From: Desulfobulbaceae bacterium
Lineage (GTDB): Bacteria > Desulfobacterota > Desulfobulbia > Desulfobulbales > Desulfobulbaceae
NCBI GenBank assembly: GCA_012744275.1
Contig: JAAYIE010000046.1
Coordinates: 1 to 57,721 of the forward strand
Direction of reading: 5' to 3'
DNA: 57,721 bases
Shown here in pieces: positions 9,168 to 17,860 of the stretch. A program made the position numbers and the translations under genes. Each line of letters begins with the position of its first letter. The first letter of the stretch is position 1. The notes beneath the pieces are model-generated. The model ran no database searches. It was not told the DNA's origin and saw nothing but the letters and a program-made list of their open reading frames with translations.

Positions 9168-9943
9168 TATTTTATACCTCCCTTTGCCTGCAGCAAGGCA
9201 ACCAGTTTATCCGCCATTTCTTCATCGCTTCCTTCGAGCATTTCTGCGCCAGCGCCCAGTTCGGGCTGGAAGTACTCCAGCTTCTGCAGGCGCAGGGGCG
9301 TGTCGGTAAAACCTATATCCGAGGCACCCAGGGTGGGAATTTCCACTGAGGCAACCTTGCGGATACCACGGATACTGACATAACGTGGTTCGTTGATGCC
9401 GGTTTGAATGGAGAGCACGCAGGGCAGTTCGATTTCACTGATCTCCTGGCTGCCTCCCTCAATTTCCCTGCCGATTTTCAATTTTTTCTCATCCAGTACC
9501 TCGATCATGTTGACCAGGGAGGCAAAGGGCTTGTCCTGCATGGCGGCCAGCATACCGCCCACCTGCGCTCCGCCCTCGTCTGCCTGGGCCCCGCACAGAA
9601 CAAGGTCAAATTTGTTCTTGTCAATATAGGCGCTGAGGATGGCCGCAAGTTTACGGCCGTCTGCATCTTCAAAGAGCGGATCGCTCAGCAGTACACCCGA
9701 TTCCGCGCCCATGGCCATTTCCCGGCGAAGGATCTCTTCGTTTTCCTCCGTGCCAACACTCACGACGGTGACAGAGCCACCAACCTTGTCAACAATCTGG
9801 ATCGCCTCTTCAACGGCGTAGTTATCCCACTCATTAACGGCGTAGACCAGATCATCGGTATCAATGTCATTACCTGCCCGGTTGAGCCGAATTTCGTTTT
9901 CAGACGAATCGGGCACTCGTTTTACACACACAAGGATATTCAT
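9167..9943 (-). CDS. etfB: Electron transfer flavoprotein subunit beta
   Basis: A 258-residue Etf beta subunit beginning MNILVCVKRVPDSSE, as in the family. The AMP/nucleotide-binding region (VVSVGTEENEEILRREMAMGA and LCGAQADEGGAQVGGMLA) and the recognition-loop area SIQTGINEPRYVSIRGI are present. It forms the soluble electron carrier with EtfA. It lies between the membrane-bound EtfD gene (upstream) and etfA in the operon. Confidence 0.96.
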   Translation of the reverse strand: MNILVCVKRVPDSSENEIRLNRAGNDIDTDDLVYAVNEWDNYAVEEAIQIVDKVGGSVTVVSVGTEENEEILRREMAMGAESGVLLSDPLFEDADGRKLAAILSAYIDKNKFDLVLCGAQADEGGAQVGGMLAAMQDKPFASLVNMIEVLDEKKLKIGREIEGGSQEISEIELPCVLSIQTGINEPRYVSIRGIRKVASVEIPTLGASDIGFTDTPLRLQKLEYFQPELGAGAEMLEGSDEEMADKLVALLQAKGGIK

Positions 9944-10030
9944 TCAGTTTTTCCTCCTATACTCTCACGTGAAAGGGAAGTTGCCTGTACTGCATACATA
10001 CAATATCCAACCAGGCGAAAAAATCGCCCG

Positions 10031-12106
10031 TTATACCCTGTCGCCGTCCTGTACAAGCTCCACCTGTCCGGCAAAGAGTTCTGTCAGATCAACGATCTTC
10101 AGTTCATTTTCCAGCCCGGCAATCTTGACCGCATCCTCCATGTTGATCAAACAGAAGGGACAAGCCGTAACCAGTACATCTGCGCCCGCTGCCCGCGCCA
10201 TATTCACCCGGACAACCCCCATGCGCGTTTCTTCTTCCGGCTCGTAAAACAGGGCCAGACCACCACCACTACAGCAGAAGGAGCGGTCTTTGTGTTTTTC
10301 CATTTCCACCCGTTTCATCCCGGGAATCGCATCCAAAATCCGTCGCGGCTCATCATAGAGCAGGTTATGACGTCCCAGATAGCAGGGATCATGGTAGGTA
10401 TACACCTTGCCGCTCTCCTCCAAGGGCCGCAGGGAAAATTTTCCCTGATCAAGCCCCTCAACCAGGAGCTGGCTGATATGCTTAACTGGCGGCAAGCCGG
10501 TGTAATCATGCTTAAGGGCATTAAATGCATGCGGATCGGTAGTAATAACTTCCTGGGGATCGGCTTCCAGGATGGCTTCGGTATTGTGTTCCTTTATTTC
10601 CTGGAACAGCATCTCTTCACCAAAGCGTCGTATCTCATTGCCTGCGTCCTTTTCCTGCTCGCCGAGGATACCGAAGTCCTTGCCCAGGTGGTGCATAAGA
10701 TGCGCAGCTTTCCGGTTGATCTCGATAATGCGGTCATCATAGGAGCCAACACTGTCCACAAAAAAGAGGGATGCAACCGTATCTCCCTGCTTGAGCAGTT
10801 TCACCGGTACGGCCTGGGCAAAGGCCTCATCCTCTATCCATTTACCACGCTGTTTTGCCGTCTTACCGTAAGGATTACCACGTTTTTCCAAGGCACTCAG
10901 TGGCTTTTGCAATGATTGTGGCACCATGCCCTCATCAACCAGGCCACGGCGTAGGTCAACAATCTTGTCGATATACTCAATAGCCAGCGGACACTCTTCT
11001 TCACAGGCACCGCAAGTGGTACACGACCAGATCTCGTCTTCACTGTAAATACCACCGATCAGGGCAGAAGCTTCCTGGGGTGCACCCCAGACCGGGTAGC
11101 TTTTGAAAAGCAGATCCCTGGCCTTGATGGAGATAAAGCGGGGCGACAGCGGCCGTTTGACCGCATTGGCCGGACACTGATCAGAACAACGGCCGCAATC
11201 TGCGCAGCTGTAAAAGTCCAACATGTGTTTCCAGGTAAAATCCTCAACCTTCTTGATGCCGAAGGAATCCAGTTGATCAAGGTCTTCACCGGCAAGCCCG
11301 TAGCGCACGGGTTTGATATTACCCTTTTCCAAGCGCATAAACAGGACATTGAACAGGGAGGTCAGCACATGGAAATGTTTGCCAAAGGGGAGGAAGCACA
11401 GAAAGAAAAAGAAAACCAGATCGTGCACATAGTACGACAGGATGTGGATCGCCTGCAGAGTTCCAGCCGAGCTTCCCTGCAGCATGGCGGTAAAAATAGC
11501 GACAAGAGTCAAGGGTGCTGCAAAGTGCCCATTTCCTGCCCCGGCAGCAAACGCACTCGCCTCAAAAAGACTCTCTGAAATCATAAGTACGGAGATAATG
11601 GCCAGCACAAAAACAGCCTCACCAGTGTGGTCCTTGCCGTACTGGGATGGGACCGCATAGCGGGGAGGTTTGACAATGCCCCTTCGGATGCCCGCAATAA
11701 CACAGGCAATCAAGACGATGGTGGCAGCGTAGTCCTTGGCGATATTGTACCAGGTCTCCAGCGGCCCAACGAGGAAGGGCCAGTGGAAATTTTCCTGAAA
11801 ACCTATGAATACCAGGCCAAGGGAACGGAGTAGCAGCACTAGAAAGCCAAAAAAAATGGCCATGTGCAGTACGCCGGCCAGCATGTACCTGGGCTGCTTG
11901 ATTTGCAGCAGCCAGAGCGACCACACCTTAGCCGCCCGCTCACCAAACCTGTCCCACCTCTCATCCTTGGCCGCCTTGCGCAGAGGGACCATTCTTTTGC
12001 TGATGATGTACGCAAACAGGGCAATGGCGACAACAGGAATGAGGATGGAAAAAATTTGGGTTTTAACGCCCAGAACAACAAATTGCGCGGGCCCGACAAT
12101 ATCCAT
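10031..12106 (-). CDS. Membrane Etf:quinone oxidoreductase (NarI/HdrD-type fusion, EtfD)
   Basis: About 691 residues. The N-terminal 250 or so form a NarI-like membrane cytochrome b region with several hydrophobic helices. Two [4Fe-4S] motifs follow (CADCGRCSDQCPANAV and CTTCGACEEECPL), then a C-terminal CCG domain pair of the heterodisulfide reductase D type, including CYLGRHN, FCCSGGG and ACPFCLINM. Proteins of this build next to etfBA pass electrons from acyl-CoA dehydrogenases to menaquinone. Start: the second ATG of an ATGATG pair is best spaced from AAGGAG; 12109 and 12136 are alternatives. A 267-base gap separates it from the dehydrogenase gene upstream. Confidence 0.9.
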   Translation of the reverse strand: MDIVGPAQFVVLGVKTQIFSILIPVVAIALFAYIISKRMVPLRKAAKDERWDRFGERAAKVWSLWLLQIKQPRYMLAGVLHMAIFFGFLVLLLRSLGLVFIGFQENFHWPFLVGPLETWYNIAKDYAATIVLIACVIAGIRRGIVKPPRYAVPSQYGKDHTGEAVFVLAIISVLMISESLFEASAFAAGAGNGHFAAPLTLVAIFTAMLQGSSAGTLQAIHILSYYVHDLVFFFFLCFLPFGKHFHVLTSLFNVLFMRLEKGNIKPVRYGLAGEDLDQLDSFGIKKVEDFTWKHMLDFYSCADCGRCSDQCPANAVKRPLSPRFISIKARDLLFKSYPVWGAPQEASALIGGIYSEDEIWSCTTCGACEEECPLAIEYIDKIVDLRRGLVDEGMVPQSLQKPLSALEKRGNPYGKTAKQRGKWIEDEAFAQAVPVKLLKQGDTVASLFFVDSVGSYDDRIIEINRKAAHLMHHLGKDFGILGEQEKDAGNEIRRFGEEMLFQEIKEHNTEAILEADPQEVITTDPHAFNALKHDYTGLPPVKHISQLLVEGLDQGKFSLRPLEESGKVYTYHDPCYLGRHNLLYDEPRRILDAIPGMKRVEMEKHKDRSFCCSGGGLALFYEPEEETRMGVVRVNMARAAGADVLVTACPFCLINMEDAVKIAGLENELKIVDLTELFAGQVELVQDGDRV

Positions 12107-12153
12107 CATGTTCTCCTTGGCAACAAAACCGATCAATTGCGACCGTTACTGTT

Positions 12154-12203
12154 GCCTGCTTGTTCCACTCCGATACATAGTTACAGGTGCAGAACAAGCA
12201 GGC
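12154..12203. repeat. 12-bp perfect inverted repeat upstream of the EtfD gene
   Basis: GCCTGCTTGTTC at 12154-12165 is repeated inverted at 12192-12203 with a 26-base spacer. It lies in the gap between the acyl-CoA dehydrogenase gene and the EtfD gene. It could be an operator for an internal promoter, or a hairpin in the polycistronic mRNA. No terminator-like T run follows. Confidence 0.5.
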
Positions 12204-12373
12204 AGAATTGTACTTCCACCTGCCTGTCTTGCTGCTCAGGCAGATGGAACCGTTCCGGTTTCAGATCGCAACACTGTTATGTGTTATGGCGGCATGGGCG
12301 AATGCGCAGCTGCGCACCGTAAGCTGCGGTGCGGGGCATTCCCGCCTCCTTTCTCCTTCAAACTGCAGCAGAG

Positions 12374-13519
12374 TTATTTGCCTTTCTTCAGCAGCTCGCG
12401 GGCAATAACGTGTCGCTGTATCTGATTGGTGCCTTCATAAATAGTCAGAATACGGGCATCACGGTAAAAACGCTCCACCGGGTATTCCTTGATATAGCCG
12501 TAACCACCATGAATCTGGACAGCGTGGCCGGTCACCCTGTTGGCCATTTCCGAAGCAAAGCATTTAGCCATGGAAGCGGCCATGGTGCAATTTTCGCCCC
12601 GATCTTTCATGGCTGCGGCGTTCAAAACCAGCAGACGGGCAGCTTCGATGTCAATGGCCATATCGGCAAGCATCCACTGTAGCCCCTGGAAATTTGCAAT
12701 GGGTTGGCCAAACTGCTTGCGCTGCTTCGCGTATTTCACAGCCTCATCCATGGCAGCCTGGGCAAGGCCTAAAGACAGGGAGGCTATACCGATACGGCCT
12801 GCATCCAATCCGGACATGGCAACGGTGAAGCCCTTCCCTTCTTCGCCAAGCACCCTGGATACCGGTACCTTGCAGTCGGTAAAAACCAGGTCAACCGTAT
12901 CGGAGGCACACTGCCCCATCTTGTCTTCCACCTTGTCCACCTTGAACCCAGGCATATCGGGGGTAATAAGAAAGGCGGTAATGGCATCAGAGCCCTCTGG
13001 CTTGGTGCGTGCGAGCAGAATGGTAACACCACCGTTTTTACCAGAGGTTATGAAGCGTTTGGTGCCGTTAATCAGATAATGATCCCCTTGTTTGGCCGCG
13101 CTGCACTCAATAGCCTGGGCATCGGAGCCAGCTTCCGGCTCGGTCAGGGCAAAGGCGCCGATAATCTCACCTGCGGTCATGGGCACAAGAAACTCTTGTT
13201 TTTGCTCTTCAGTGCCAAACTTTTCGATACTGCCGCAGCAGATGGAGTTGTGGACCGACATAATCACGGCAGTCGAAGCACAGGCCGCGGCGATTTCGCT
13301 GAGCGCCAGGGCGTACGACACTGTTCCCATGTCCTCCCCACCATACTTTTCGGAAACCAGCATGCCCAACAGGCCCAATTCCCCCATCTTCTTCAGGCTG
13401 TCAGCCGGGTACAGATGTTTTTCATCCCGTTCAGCGGCAAGTGGAGCCAGTTCTTTGCGAGCAAAATCTCTGGCCATCTTCTGGATCATCAACTGTTCTT
13501 TACTCAGTTCGAAGCTCAT
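12374..13519 (-). CDS. Short-chain acyl-CoA dehydrogenase (butyryl-CoA dehydrogenase-like)
   Basis: 381 residues, the standard length for the family. ALTEPEAGSDA and the FITSGKNG segment form the FAD/substrate region. GRIGIASLSLGLAQAAMDEAV is the FAD adenine-binding helix. IYEGTNQIQRHVIARELL near the C-terminus holds the catalytic Glu in the position used by short- and medium-chain dehydrogenases. It would oxidise an acyl-CoA such as butyryl-CoA to the 2-enoyl-CoA, giving electrons to EtfAB encoded downstream. Chain-length preference cannot be proven from the sequence. Confidence 0.93.
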   Translation of the reverse strand: MSFELSKEQLMIQKMARDFARKELAPLAAERDEKHLYPADSLKKMGELGLLGMLVSEKYGGEDMGTVSYALALSEIAAACASTAVIMSVHNSICCGSIEKFGTEEQKQEFLVPMTAGEIIGAFALTEPEAGSDAQAIECSAAKQGDHYLINGTKRFITSGKNGGVTILLARTKPEGSDAITAFLITPDMPGFKVDKVEDKMGQCASDTVDLVFTDCKVPVSRVLGEEGKGFTVAMSGLDAGRIGIASLSLGLAQAAMDEAVKYAKQRKQFGQPIANFQGLQWMLADMAIDIEAARLLVLNAAAMKDRGENCTMAASMAKCFASEMANRVTGHAVQIHGGYGYIKEYPVERFYRDARILTIYEGTNQIQRHVIARELLKKGK

Positions 13520-13628
13520 ACCTCATCCCCATTTGCTGTTGTTATTATTGATGATACGCTTCAGTCCGGCATGAAGCCAATTTGGTTCTCGTCCTGGCGG
13601 TGTTGCCAGGCACTCGACTGTCCAGCTT

Positions 13629-14411
13629 TTATCTGTTCTCGAAAACAGGTTTGCGCTTTTCCAGAAAGGCAGCCATGCCTTCAGCCCTGTCGTAGGTGGC
13701 AAAGGCAAGGCCAAAGAGTTCTGCCTCATAGGCACAGGCCCTGTCCATATCCATCTCTAGGCCGTTATTGATTGCTTCCTTGCTGAAACGCACAGCCAGA
13801 GGGCCTTTGCCAGCAATTTTTTGCGCCATTTCCAGGGCGCTTTCCAAGTGTTTGCCCGTCTCCACCACCTTGTTGACCAAGCCAATAGCATGCGCCCTGG
13901 CAGCATCAATAATATCACCAGTATAAATCAGTTCCTTGGCAATACCCTTACCAACAAGACGCGGCAAACGTTGTGTGCCCGCAAAGCCGGGCAAAACGCC
14001 GAGATTTACTTCCGGTTGACCAAACTTTGCGTTTTCACTGGCAATACGGATGTCACAGGCCATGGCGAGCTCACAGCCTCCGCCCAGGGCAAAACCACCA
14101 ATAGCCGCAATAACGGCCTTGGGCATGTTTTCAATGGCTGTAAACACCTTCTGCCCCTTATAGGCAAAGGCCCGAGCCGCCAATGGGTCAAGATCTTTCA
14201 TGGCCGCAATATCAGCCCCAGCAACAAAAGCCTTTTCGCCCGCTCCGGTCAGGACAAGCACTTTGAGGGCATTGTCCGCACCCATGGCGGCAAAGGCATG
14301 CTCCAGTTCCGCGATGGTGTCGGGATTGAGCGCGTTTAAGGCCTTGGGGCGGTTAATAGTGACAATGCCAACATTCCCCCGGCTTTCAACCAGCAGGTTT
14401 GCATATTCCAT
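13629..14411 (-). CDS. Enoyl-CoA hydratase (crotonase family)
   Basis: 260 residues with the crotonase fold signatures: VAGADIAAMKDL (oxyanion hole), FALGGGCELAMACDIRIAS and the two catalytic-glutamate regions (GGGCELAMA and PEVNLGVLPGFAGTQRLPRLVG). It hydrates crotonyl-CoA-type enoyl-CoA to the 3-hydroxyacyl-CoA. It sits between the CoA-transferase genes and the acyl-CoA dehydrogenase gene of the same operon, as expected for beta-oxidation. The next enzyme, 3-hydroxyacyl-CoA dehydrogenase, is not encoded here. Confidence 0.94.
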   Translation of the reverse strand: MEYANLLVESRGNVGIVTINRPKALNALNPDTIAELEHAFAAMGADNALKVLVLTGAGEKAFVAGADIAAMKDLDPLAARAFAYKGQKVFTAIENMPKAVIAAIGGFALGGGCELAMACDIRIASENAKFGQPEVNLGVLPGFAGTQRLPRLVGKGIAKELIYTGDIIDAARAHAIGLVNKVVETGKHLESALEMAQKIAGKGPLAVRFSKEAINNGLEMDMDRACAYEAELFGLAFATYDRAEGMAAFLEKRKPVFENR

Positions 14412-14458
14412 ACCTTCCTCTTTGCTTTGTAATAGTTTACAGGCTCTGCAGCCAAAAC

Positions 14459-15280
14459 TTATGCTTTAGGCTTGTTTTTGGGAATAAAAATTTCATCCGG
14501 GTCAAGCACCTCATGGATGATGCGCAGTTCTTCTCTGGTTGGAGGAGCTGTCTCTCCTTTCACCCGTGAAACGTCGAGATCGAACTGGCAGAGTGATTTG
14601 ACCTCTTCCACCGTTTTTCCCGGATGATAGGTATCCAGGTACATGTGGCCATCGTGCTCGTCAAAACGGAAAACACCGGCGGTGCTGATGACCGCGGAAG
14701 GCCCACCCTGGTATGCTGATCCATACAGTTCGCGCCTGTGCACCCATTCACCACCTGGCCATTTTTTGACCCTCCAGCCAGGACTGGTGATATAGCTTAC
14801 ATTTTCGACAAACCGTCTCTTTTCATGCACCATGATAAAAACTGTTCGCTTGGAAAATGAGTTGATATCAGGATTACCACCGCTCCCAGTCAAGCGCAAG
14901 TCTGGTTCGAGGTAGTTACCGATACAAGTAGTGTTCACGTTGCCATACTTGTCTATTTCTGCCCCGCCGAGATAGCCAAGATCCACCAGGCCACGTTGGG
15001 CAATGGAAAAAGCATCATTGAGGCCGGAAGACCTGGAGGCACCGGTTTCGCAGCGGGCATCACCAACCGAGGTTGGTAATTCCGGGGGCCGCCCATCCAG
15101 GGTGCCCGCTTCAAAAATGAGTTTGAGGTTCGGAGCATGGGTTTTCTGTCCCAGCATGATCGCCACCATGGGCAGACCGGTACCAGCAAAAACGATTTCA
15201 TTGTTGCGCACTTCACGGGACGCGGCGCAGCAGAGTAAATCCGCCAGATTATATTCTTCAGGAGAAGCGTATTCGCTCAT
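14459..15280 (-). CDS. CoA-transferase subunit B (GctB/IpdB family)
   Basis: 273 residues, beta subunit of a family I CoA-transferase of the glutaconate CoA-transferase/IpdB type. Supporting regions are FAGTGLPMVAIMLGQKTHAP at the N-terminus, RGLVDLGYLGGAEIDKYGNVN in the middle and TGSGGNPDINS, a glycine-rich CoA site. It follows subunit A after 12 bases. In this operon it probably loads CoA onto the incoming short-chain or dicarboxylic acid from acetyl-CoA. IpdAB homologues in actinobacteria instead open steroid rings, so the substrate is uncertain. Confidence 0.88.
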   Translation of the reverse strand: MSEYASPEEYNLADLLCCAASREVRNNEIVFAGTGLPMVAIMLGQKTHAPNLKLIFEAGTLDGRPPELPTSVGDARCETGASRSSGLNDAFSIAQRGLVDLGYLGGAEIDKYGNVNTTCIGNYLEPDLRLTGSGGNPDINSFSKRTVFIMVHEKRRFVENVSYITSPGWRVKKWPGGEWVHRRELYGSAYQGGPSAVISTAGVFRFDEHDGHMYLDTYHPGKTVEEVKSLCQFDLDVSRVKGETAPPTREELRIIHEVLDPDEIFIPKNKPKA

Positions 15281-15292
15281 AATATCAACCTC

Positions 15293-16246
15293 CTAGCGTC
15301 GAGGACTGTAGTTGAGTGCCGTGTTCGCCCGCAGCTTGAGCATTCTCGCCCAACCAAGTTTTTCCAGGTAGGCGATATGATCAAGACCGAAAACCCATTC
15401 CTTGGCGAACGCATCAAAGCCTTCCTGGGTACGGGTGTTGGCATAAAAGTCTTTGAGGAAGGCGCCATCCACATCGTAGCGGCCAAACATGCCGGTAGGA
15501 TGCGCACCATACGGGCATTCCACAATATAGTCGACCTCGAAACTGGGAATGGTATTTTGATCCGCATTTCTGCGCAAGTACTCTTCGGGTACGATCTCTT
15601 CAGCGACCACAATGGTGACATCGGCTGCACGGCAAGCCTCCGGATCGGAATAGTACTGGCCCCCAACCCGTACGGTACCTTCTTCACCGACCTGCTGTAC
15701 GCAAAGAACAGCGACATCGACCTTAACCGCCGGGATAAGCACAACCTGGCCTGCATCGAAGAAGGGATCTTCGGCAAAGATGTATTTCTTTTTGGCAACG
15801 CGCTTACCGTCGCGACGGCCTGCCCTACCCAGCATATCGTATTCGGGATTATGAATATCCGTACCCAGTGAGGTCTGGGTAACCGCATAAGGTGCGCCGG
15901 ATGCGGCTGCGCTGAAGCGGAACATCATCTCAGCATGGCTGTAGTCCTCCACGATGATTTCTTTCGTACCGACCTTCCGCGACAGATTGGCTCCGTACTT
16001 GCCGTAGAGTTCGTGTCCGACCCAGCAGGATTCCCATACATCCACGCAACCGGCACCAACCAGGAATTCGGTTTGCGGCCCACCATTCACCTCAATAAGG
16101 TGGATACCGGTTTTTTTTTGGCGGATCAATTCAAAGACAAAGGCAATGGGCCTGCGCCAGATGGTAAATCCAGAAAAGGTGAGACTCGACCCGTTCTTTA
16201 CAAGTTCTGCAGCCGCTTGCATGGTAATTCTTTTACTGTTACCCAT
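15293..16246 (-). CDS. CoA-transferase subunit A (GctA/IpdA family)
   Basis: 317 residues, alpha subunit paired with the gene downstream. The N-terminus shows SLTFSGFTIWRRPIAFVFEL, the glycine/aromatic loop seen in GctA/IpdA proteins, and IHLIEVNGGPQTEFLVGAG follows. It is second in the operon, between the thiolase and subunit B genes. It probably forms a heteromer with subunit B that activates a carboxylic acid with CoA, saving ATP. Substrate unknown; butyrate or another short acid is the context-based guess. Confidence 0.87.
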   Translation of the reverse strand: MGNSKRITMQAAAELVKNGSSLTFSGFTIWRRPIAFVFELIRQKKTGIHLIEVNGGPQTEFLVGAGCVDVWESCWVGHELYGKYGANLSRKVGTKEIIVEDYSHAEMMFRFSAAASGAPYAVTQTSLGTDIHNPEYDMLGRAGRRDGKRVAKKKYIFAEDPFFDAGQVVLIPAVKVDVAVLCVQQVGEEGTVRVGGQYYSDPEACRAADVTIVVAEEIVPEEYLRRNADQNTIPSFEVDYIVECPYGAHPTGMFGRYDVDGAFLKDFYANTRTQEGFDAFAKEWVFGLDHIAYLEKLGWARMLKLRANTALNYSPRR

Positions 16247-16297
16247 AGGTACCCCCCTTGTTTGTTGTGTCGTAACACTCTGTCTTAACCTGCGGCA

Positions 16298-17473
16298 TCA
16301 ACGCTTGACGATCATCGCAACAGCCTCCCCGCCCCCCAGGCACAGGGAAACCAGTCCTTTTTTCTTATCCTGTCGCACAAGTTCATGCAAGAGGGTCACC
16401 AACAGGCGGCAACCGCTTGCACCGATCGGATGCCCCAAAGCTACACTGCCGCCATTGACGTTGACTTTGGTCGGATCAAGCTCCAGGGTTTTGAGGGCAG
16501 CCACGGTGGAGCCGCTGAAGGCTTCGTTGATCTCATACAGATCGATATCGTCCTTACCGATACCCTCTTTTTTCAAACATTTGGGCACCGCCCAGATGGG
16601 AGCGACCAGAACGTATTTCATATCGATGCCGTAGGAGGCTTGGGCGCCTATCGACGCCATGATGGTGCAGCCCAGTTCTTCGGCTTTTTTTCGGCTCATA
16701 ACCACCACCGCAGCTGCCCCGTCACTGATGATCGAAGCATTGCCCGCAGTGGTAACGCCGTCTTTTTTGAAAGCTGGCTTCATTTTGGCCAGCTGCTCGT
16801 AGCTGGTTTCCTGGGGACACTCATCTTTGGAAAACAGAAGCGGATCTTTTTTGCGCTGGGGCACCGATACCGTCATAATTTCCTGTTCAAACTTCCCTGC
16901 CGCCTGAGCCGCCAGGGTGCGGCGATATGATTCAGCAGCATAACGGTCCTGATCTTCCCGGCTAACCTGATAGCGTTCTGAGCAGAGTTCGTTGGAAATA
17001 CCCATGTGGAAATCGTTCACATGATCCCATAGTCCATCATGTACCATATGATCATGGATTTTCTCTTCTCCCATGCGGTAACCGAAACGAGCTTTTTTGA
17101 GAAAATAAGGCGCCAAGCTCATATTTTCCATGCCGCCGGCAACCACAACCTCGGCATCGCCACACTGCACCGCCTGGGCAGCGAGCATCACCGCCTTCAA
17201 TCCCGAGCCGCAGACTTTGTTAATGGTGAGCGCTTCCACTTCTTCCGGCATGTTGGCCAGGTGCGCAGCCTGCTTGGCTGGATTTTGCCCATAGCCGCAG
17301 GGCAGCACCTGGCCCATTATCACCTCGTTAACCTGCTCTTTCGGGATCCCAGACCGCTTCACGGCCTCCTCAATCACAAGTGCTCCGAGCTTGGTAGCTC
17401 CGAGGCTTCCCAAAGTACCATTAAAACCACCCAAGGGTGTTCTGACCGCACTAACGATCACCGCTTCTTGCAT
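16298..17473 (-). CDS. Acetyl-CoA acetyltransferase (thiolase)
   Basis: 391 residues from the ATG at 17473, which follows a GGGAGG ribosome site and matches the usual MxEAVIVSAVRTP thiolase start. An upstream start at 17524 would add 17 unsupported residues. All catalytic elements are present: the nucleophilic Cys in NKVCGSGLKAVMLA, the His in ALGHPIGASGCR and the second Cys in SLCLGGGEAV. It cleaves acetoacetyl-CoA (or a 3-ketoacyl-CoA) to acetyl-CoA. First gene of the operon, with a sigma-54-type promoter about 170 bases upstream. Confidence 0.95.
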   Translation of the reverse strand: MQEAVIVSAVRTPLGGFNGTLGSLGATKLGALVIEEAVKRSGIPKEQVNEVIMGQVLPCGYGQNPAKQAAHLANMPEEVEALTINKVCGSGLKAVMLAAQAVQCGDAEVVVAGGMENMSLAPYFLKKARFGYRMGEEKIHDHMVHDGLWDHVNDFHMGISNELCSERYQVSREDQDRYAAESYRRTLAAQAAGKFEQEIMTVSVPQRKKDPLLFSKDECPQETSYEQLAKMKPAFKKDGVTTAGNASIISDGAAAVVVMSRKKAEELGCTIMASIGAQASYGIDMKYVLVAPIWAVPKCLKKEGIGKDDIDLYEINEAFSGSTVAALKTLELDPTKVNVNGGSVALGHPIGASGCRLLVTLLHELVRQDKKKGLVSLCLGGGEAVAMIVKR

Positions 17474-17645
17474 ATCAACCTCCCGCACCAAAGTGCTCTG
17501 AGCGACATCTGCTGGGCCTTGCACCCAATTTGCCGAAAAATTTTTTCTCTTTTTCCGGTAATTGCCATTGTATCCTGCACGGACTCCGCTGCACCCAAAA
17601 AGCGCCAGGACTGCAAAAAAGAGCGCACAGGACCAAAAATGTTTA

Positions 17646-17662
17646 TTGCATGAATCGAGCCA
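17646..17662 (-). promoter_or_regulatory. Sigma-54 (-24/-12) promoter for the thiolase operon
   Basis: On the minus strand the sequence reads TGGCTCGATTCATGCAA. It has GG and GC exactly 10 bases apart and matches the consensus TGGCACG-N4-TTGCA with two mismatches (the fifth and twelfth bases). Transcription would start near 17636, giving a leader of about 160 bases before the thiolase ATG. The NtrC-family regulator at 5991-7361 is an obvious candidate activator. Confidence 0.65.
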
Positions 17663-17828
17663 GTTTAGAAAAGCAAGCCATCATATTGATTTTACTTCTT
17701 ATTATAAAATGGCTCGAAAAAAAACAAACAAGCTGAATGCATGAAATACTGCATATCGAGAATGCCGCCAAGGCAGCCCACCGCCAACTCGATCGTTTTT
17801 TATTATAAATACAGGCAATTAACAACAA

Positions 17829-17844
17829 TGAAGCATTTGCTTCA
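17829..17844. promoter_or_regulatory. 16-bp palindrome, candidate activator site 1
   Basis: TGAAGCATTTGCTTCA is a 7+7 perfect palindrome with a 2-base centre, about 175 bases upstream of the sigma-54 promoter. That is the usual distance for an enhancer bound by an NtrC-type activator. It shares the AAGCATT core with the palindrome at 18026. Confidence 0.4.
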
Positions 17845-17860
17845 CAGCCAAGGGCACAAT

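Noticed and set aside
9404-10915. Long + strand open frame (503 codons) opposite etfB and the EtfD gene
   Set aside because: It is the antisense shadow of GC-rich, strongly supported minus-strand genes with intact motifs; its translation has no recognisable domain.
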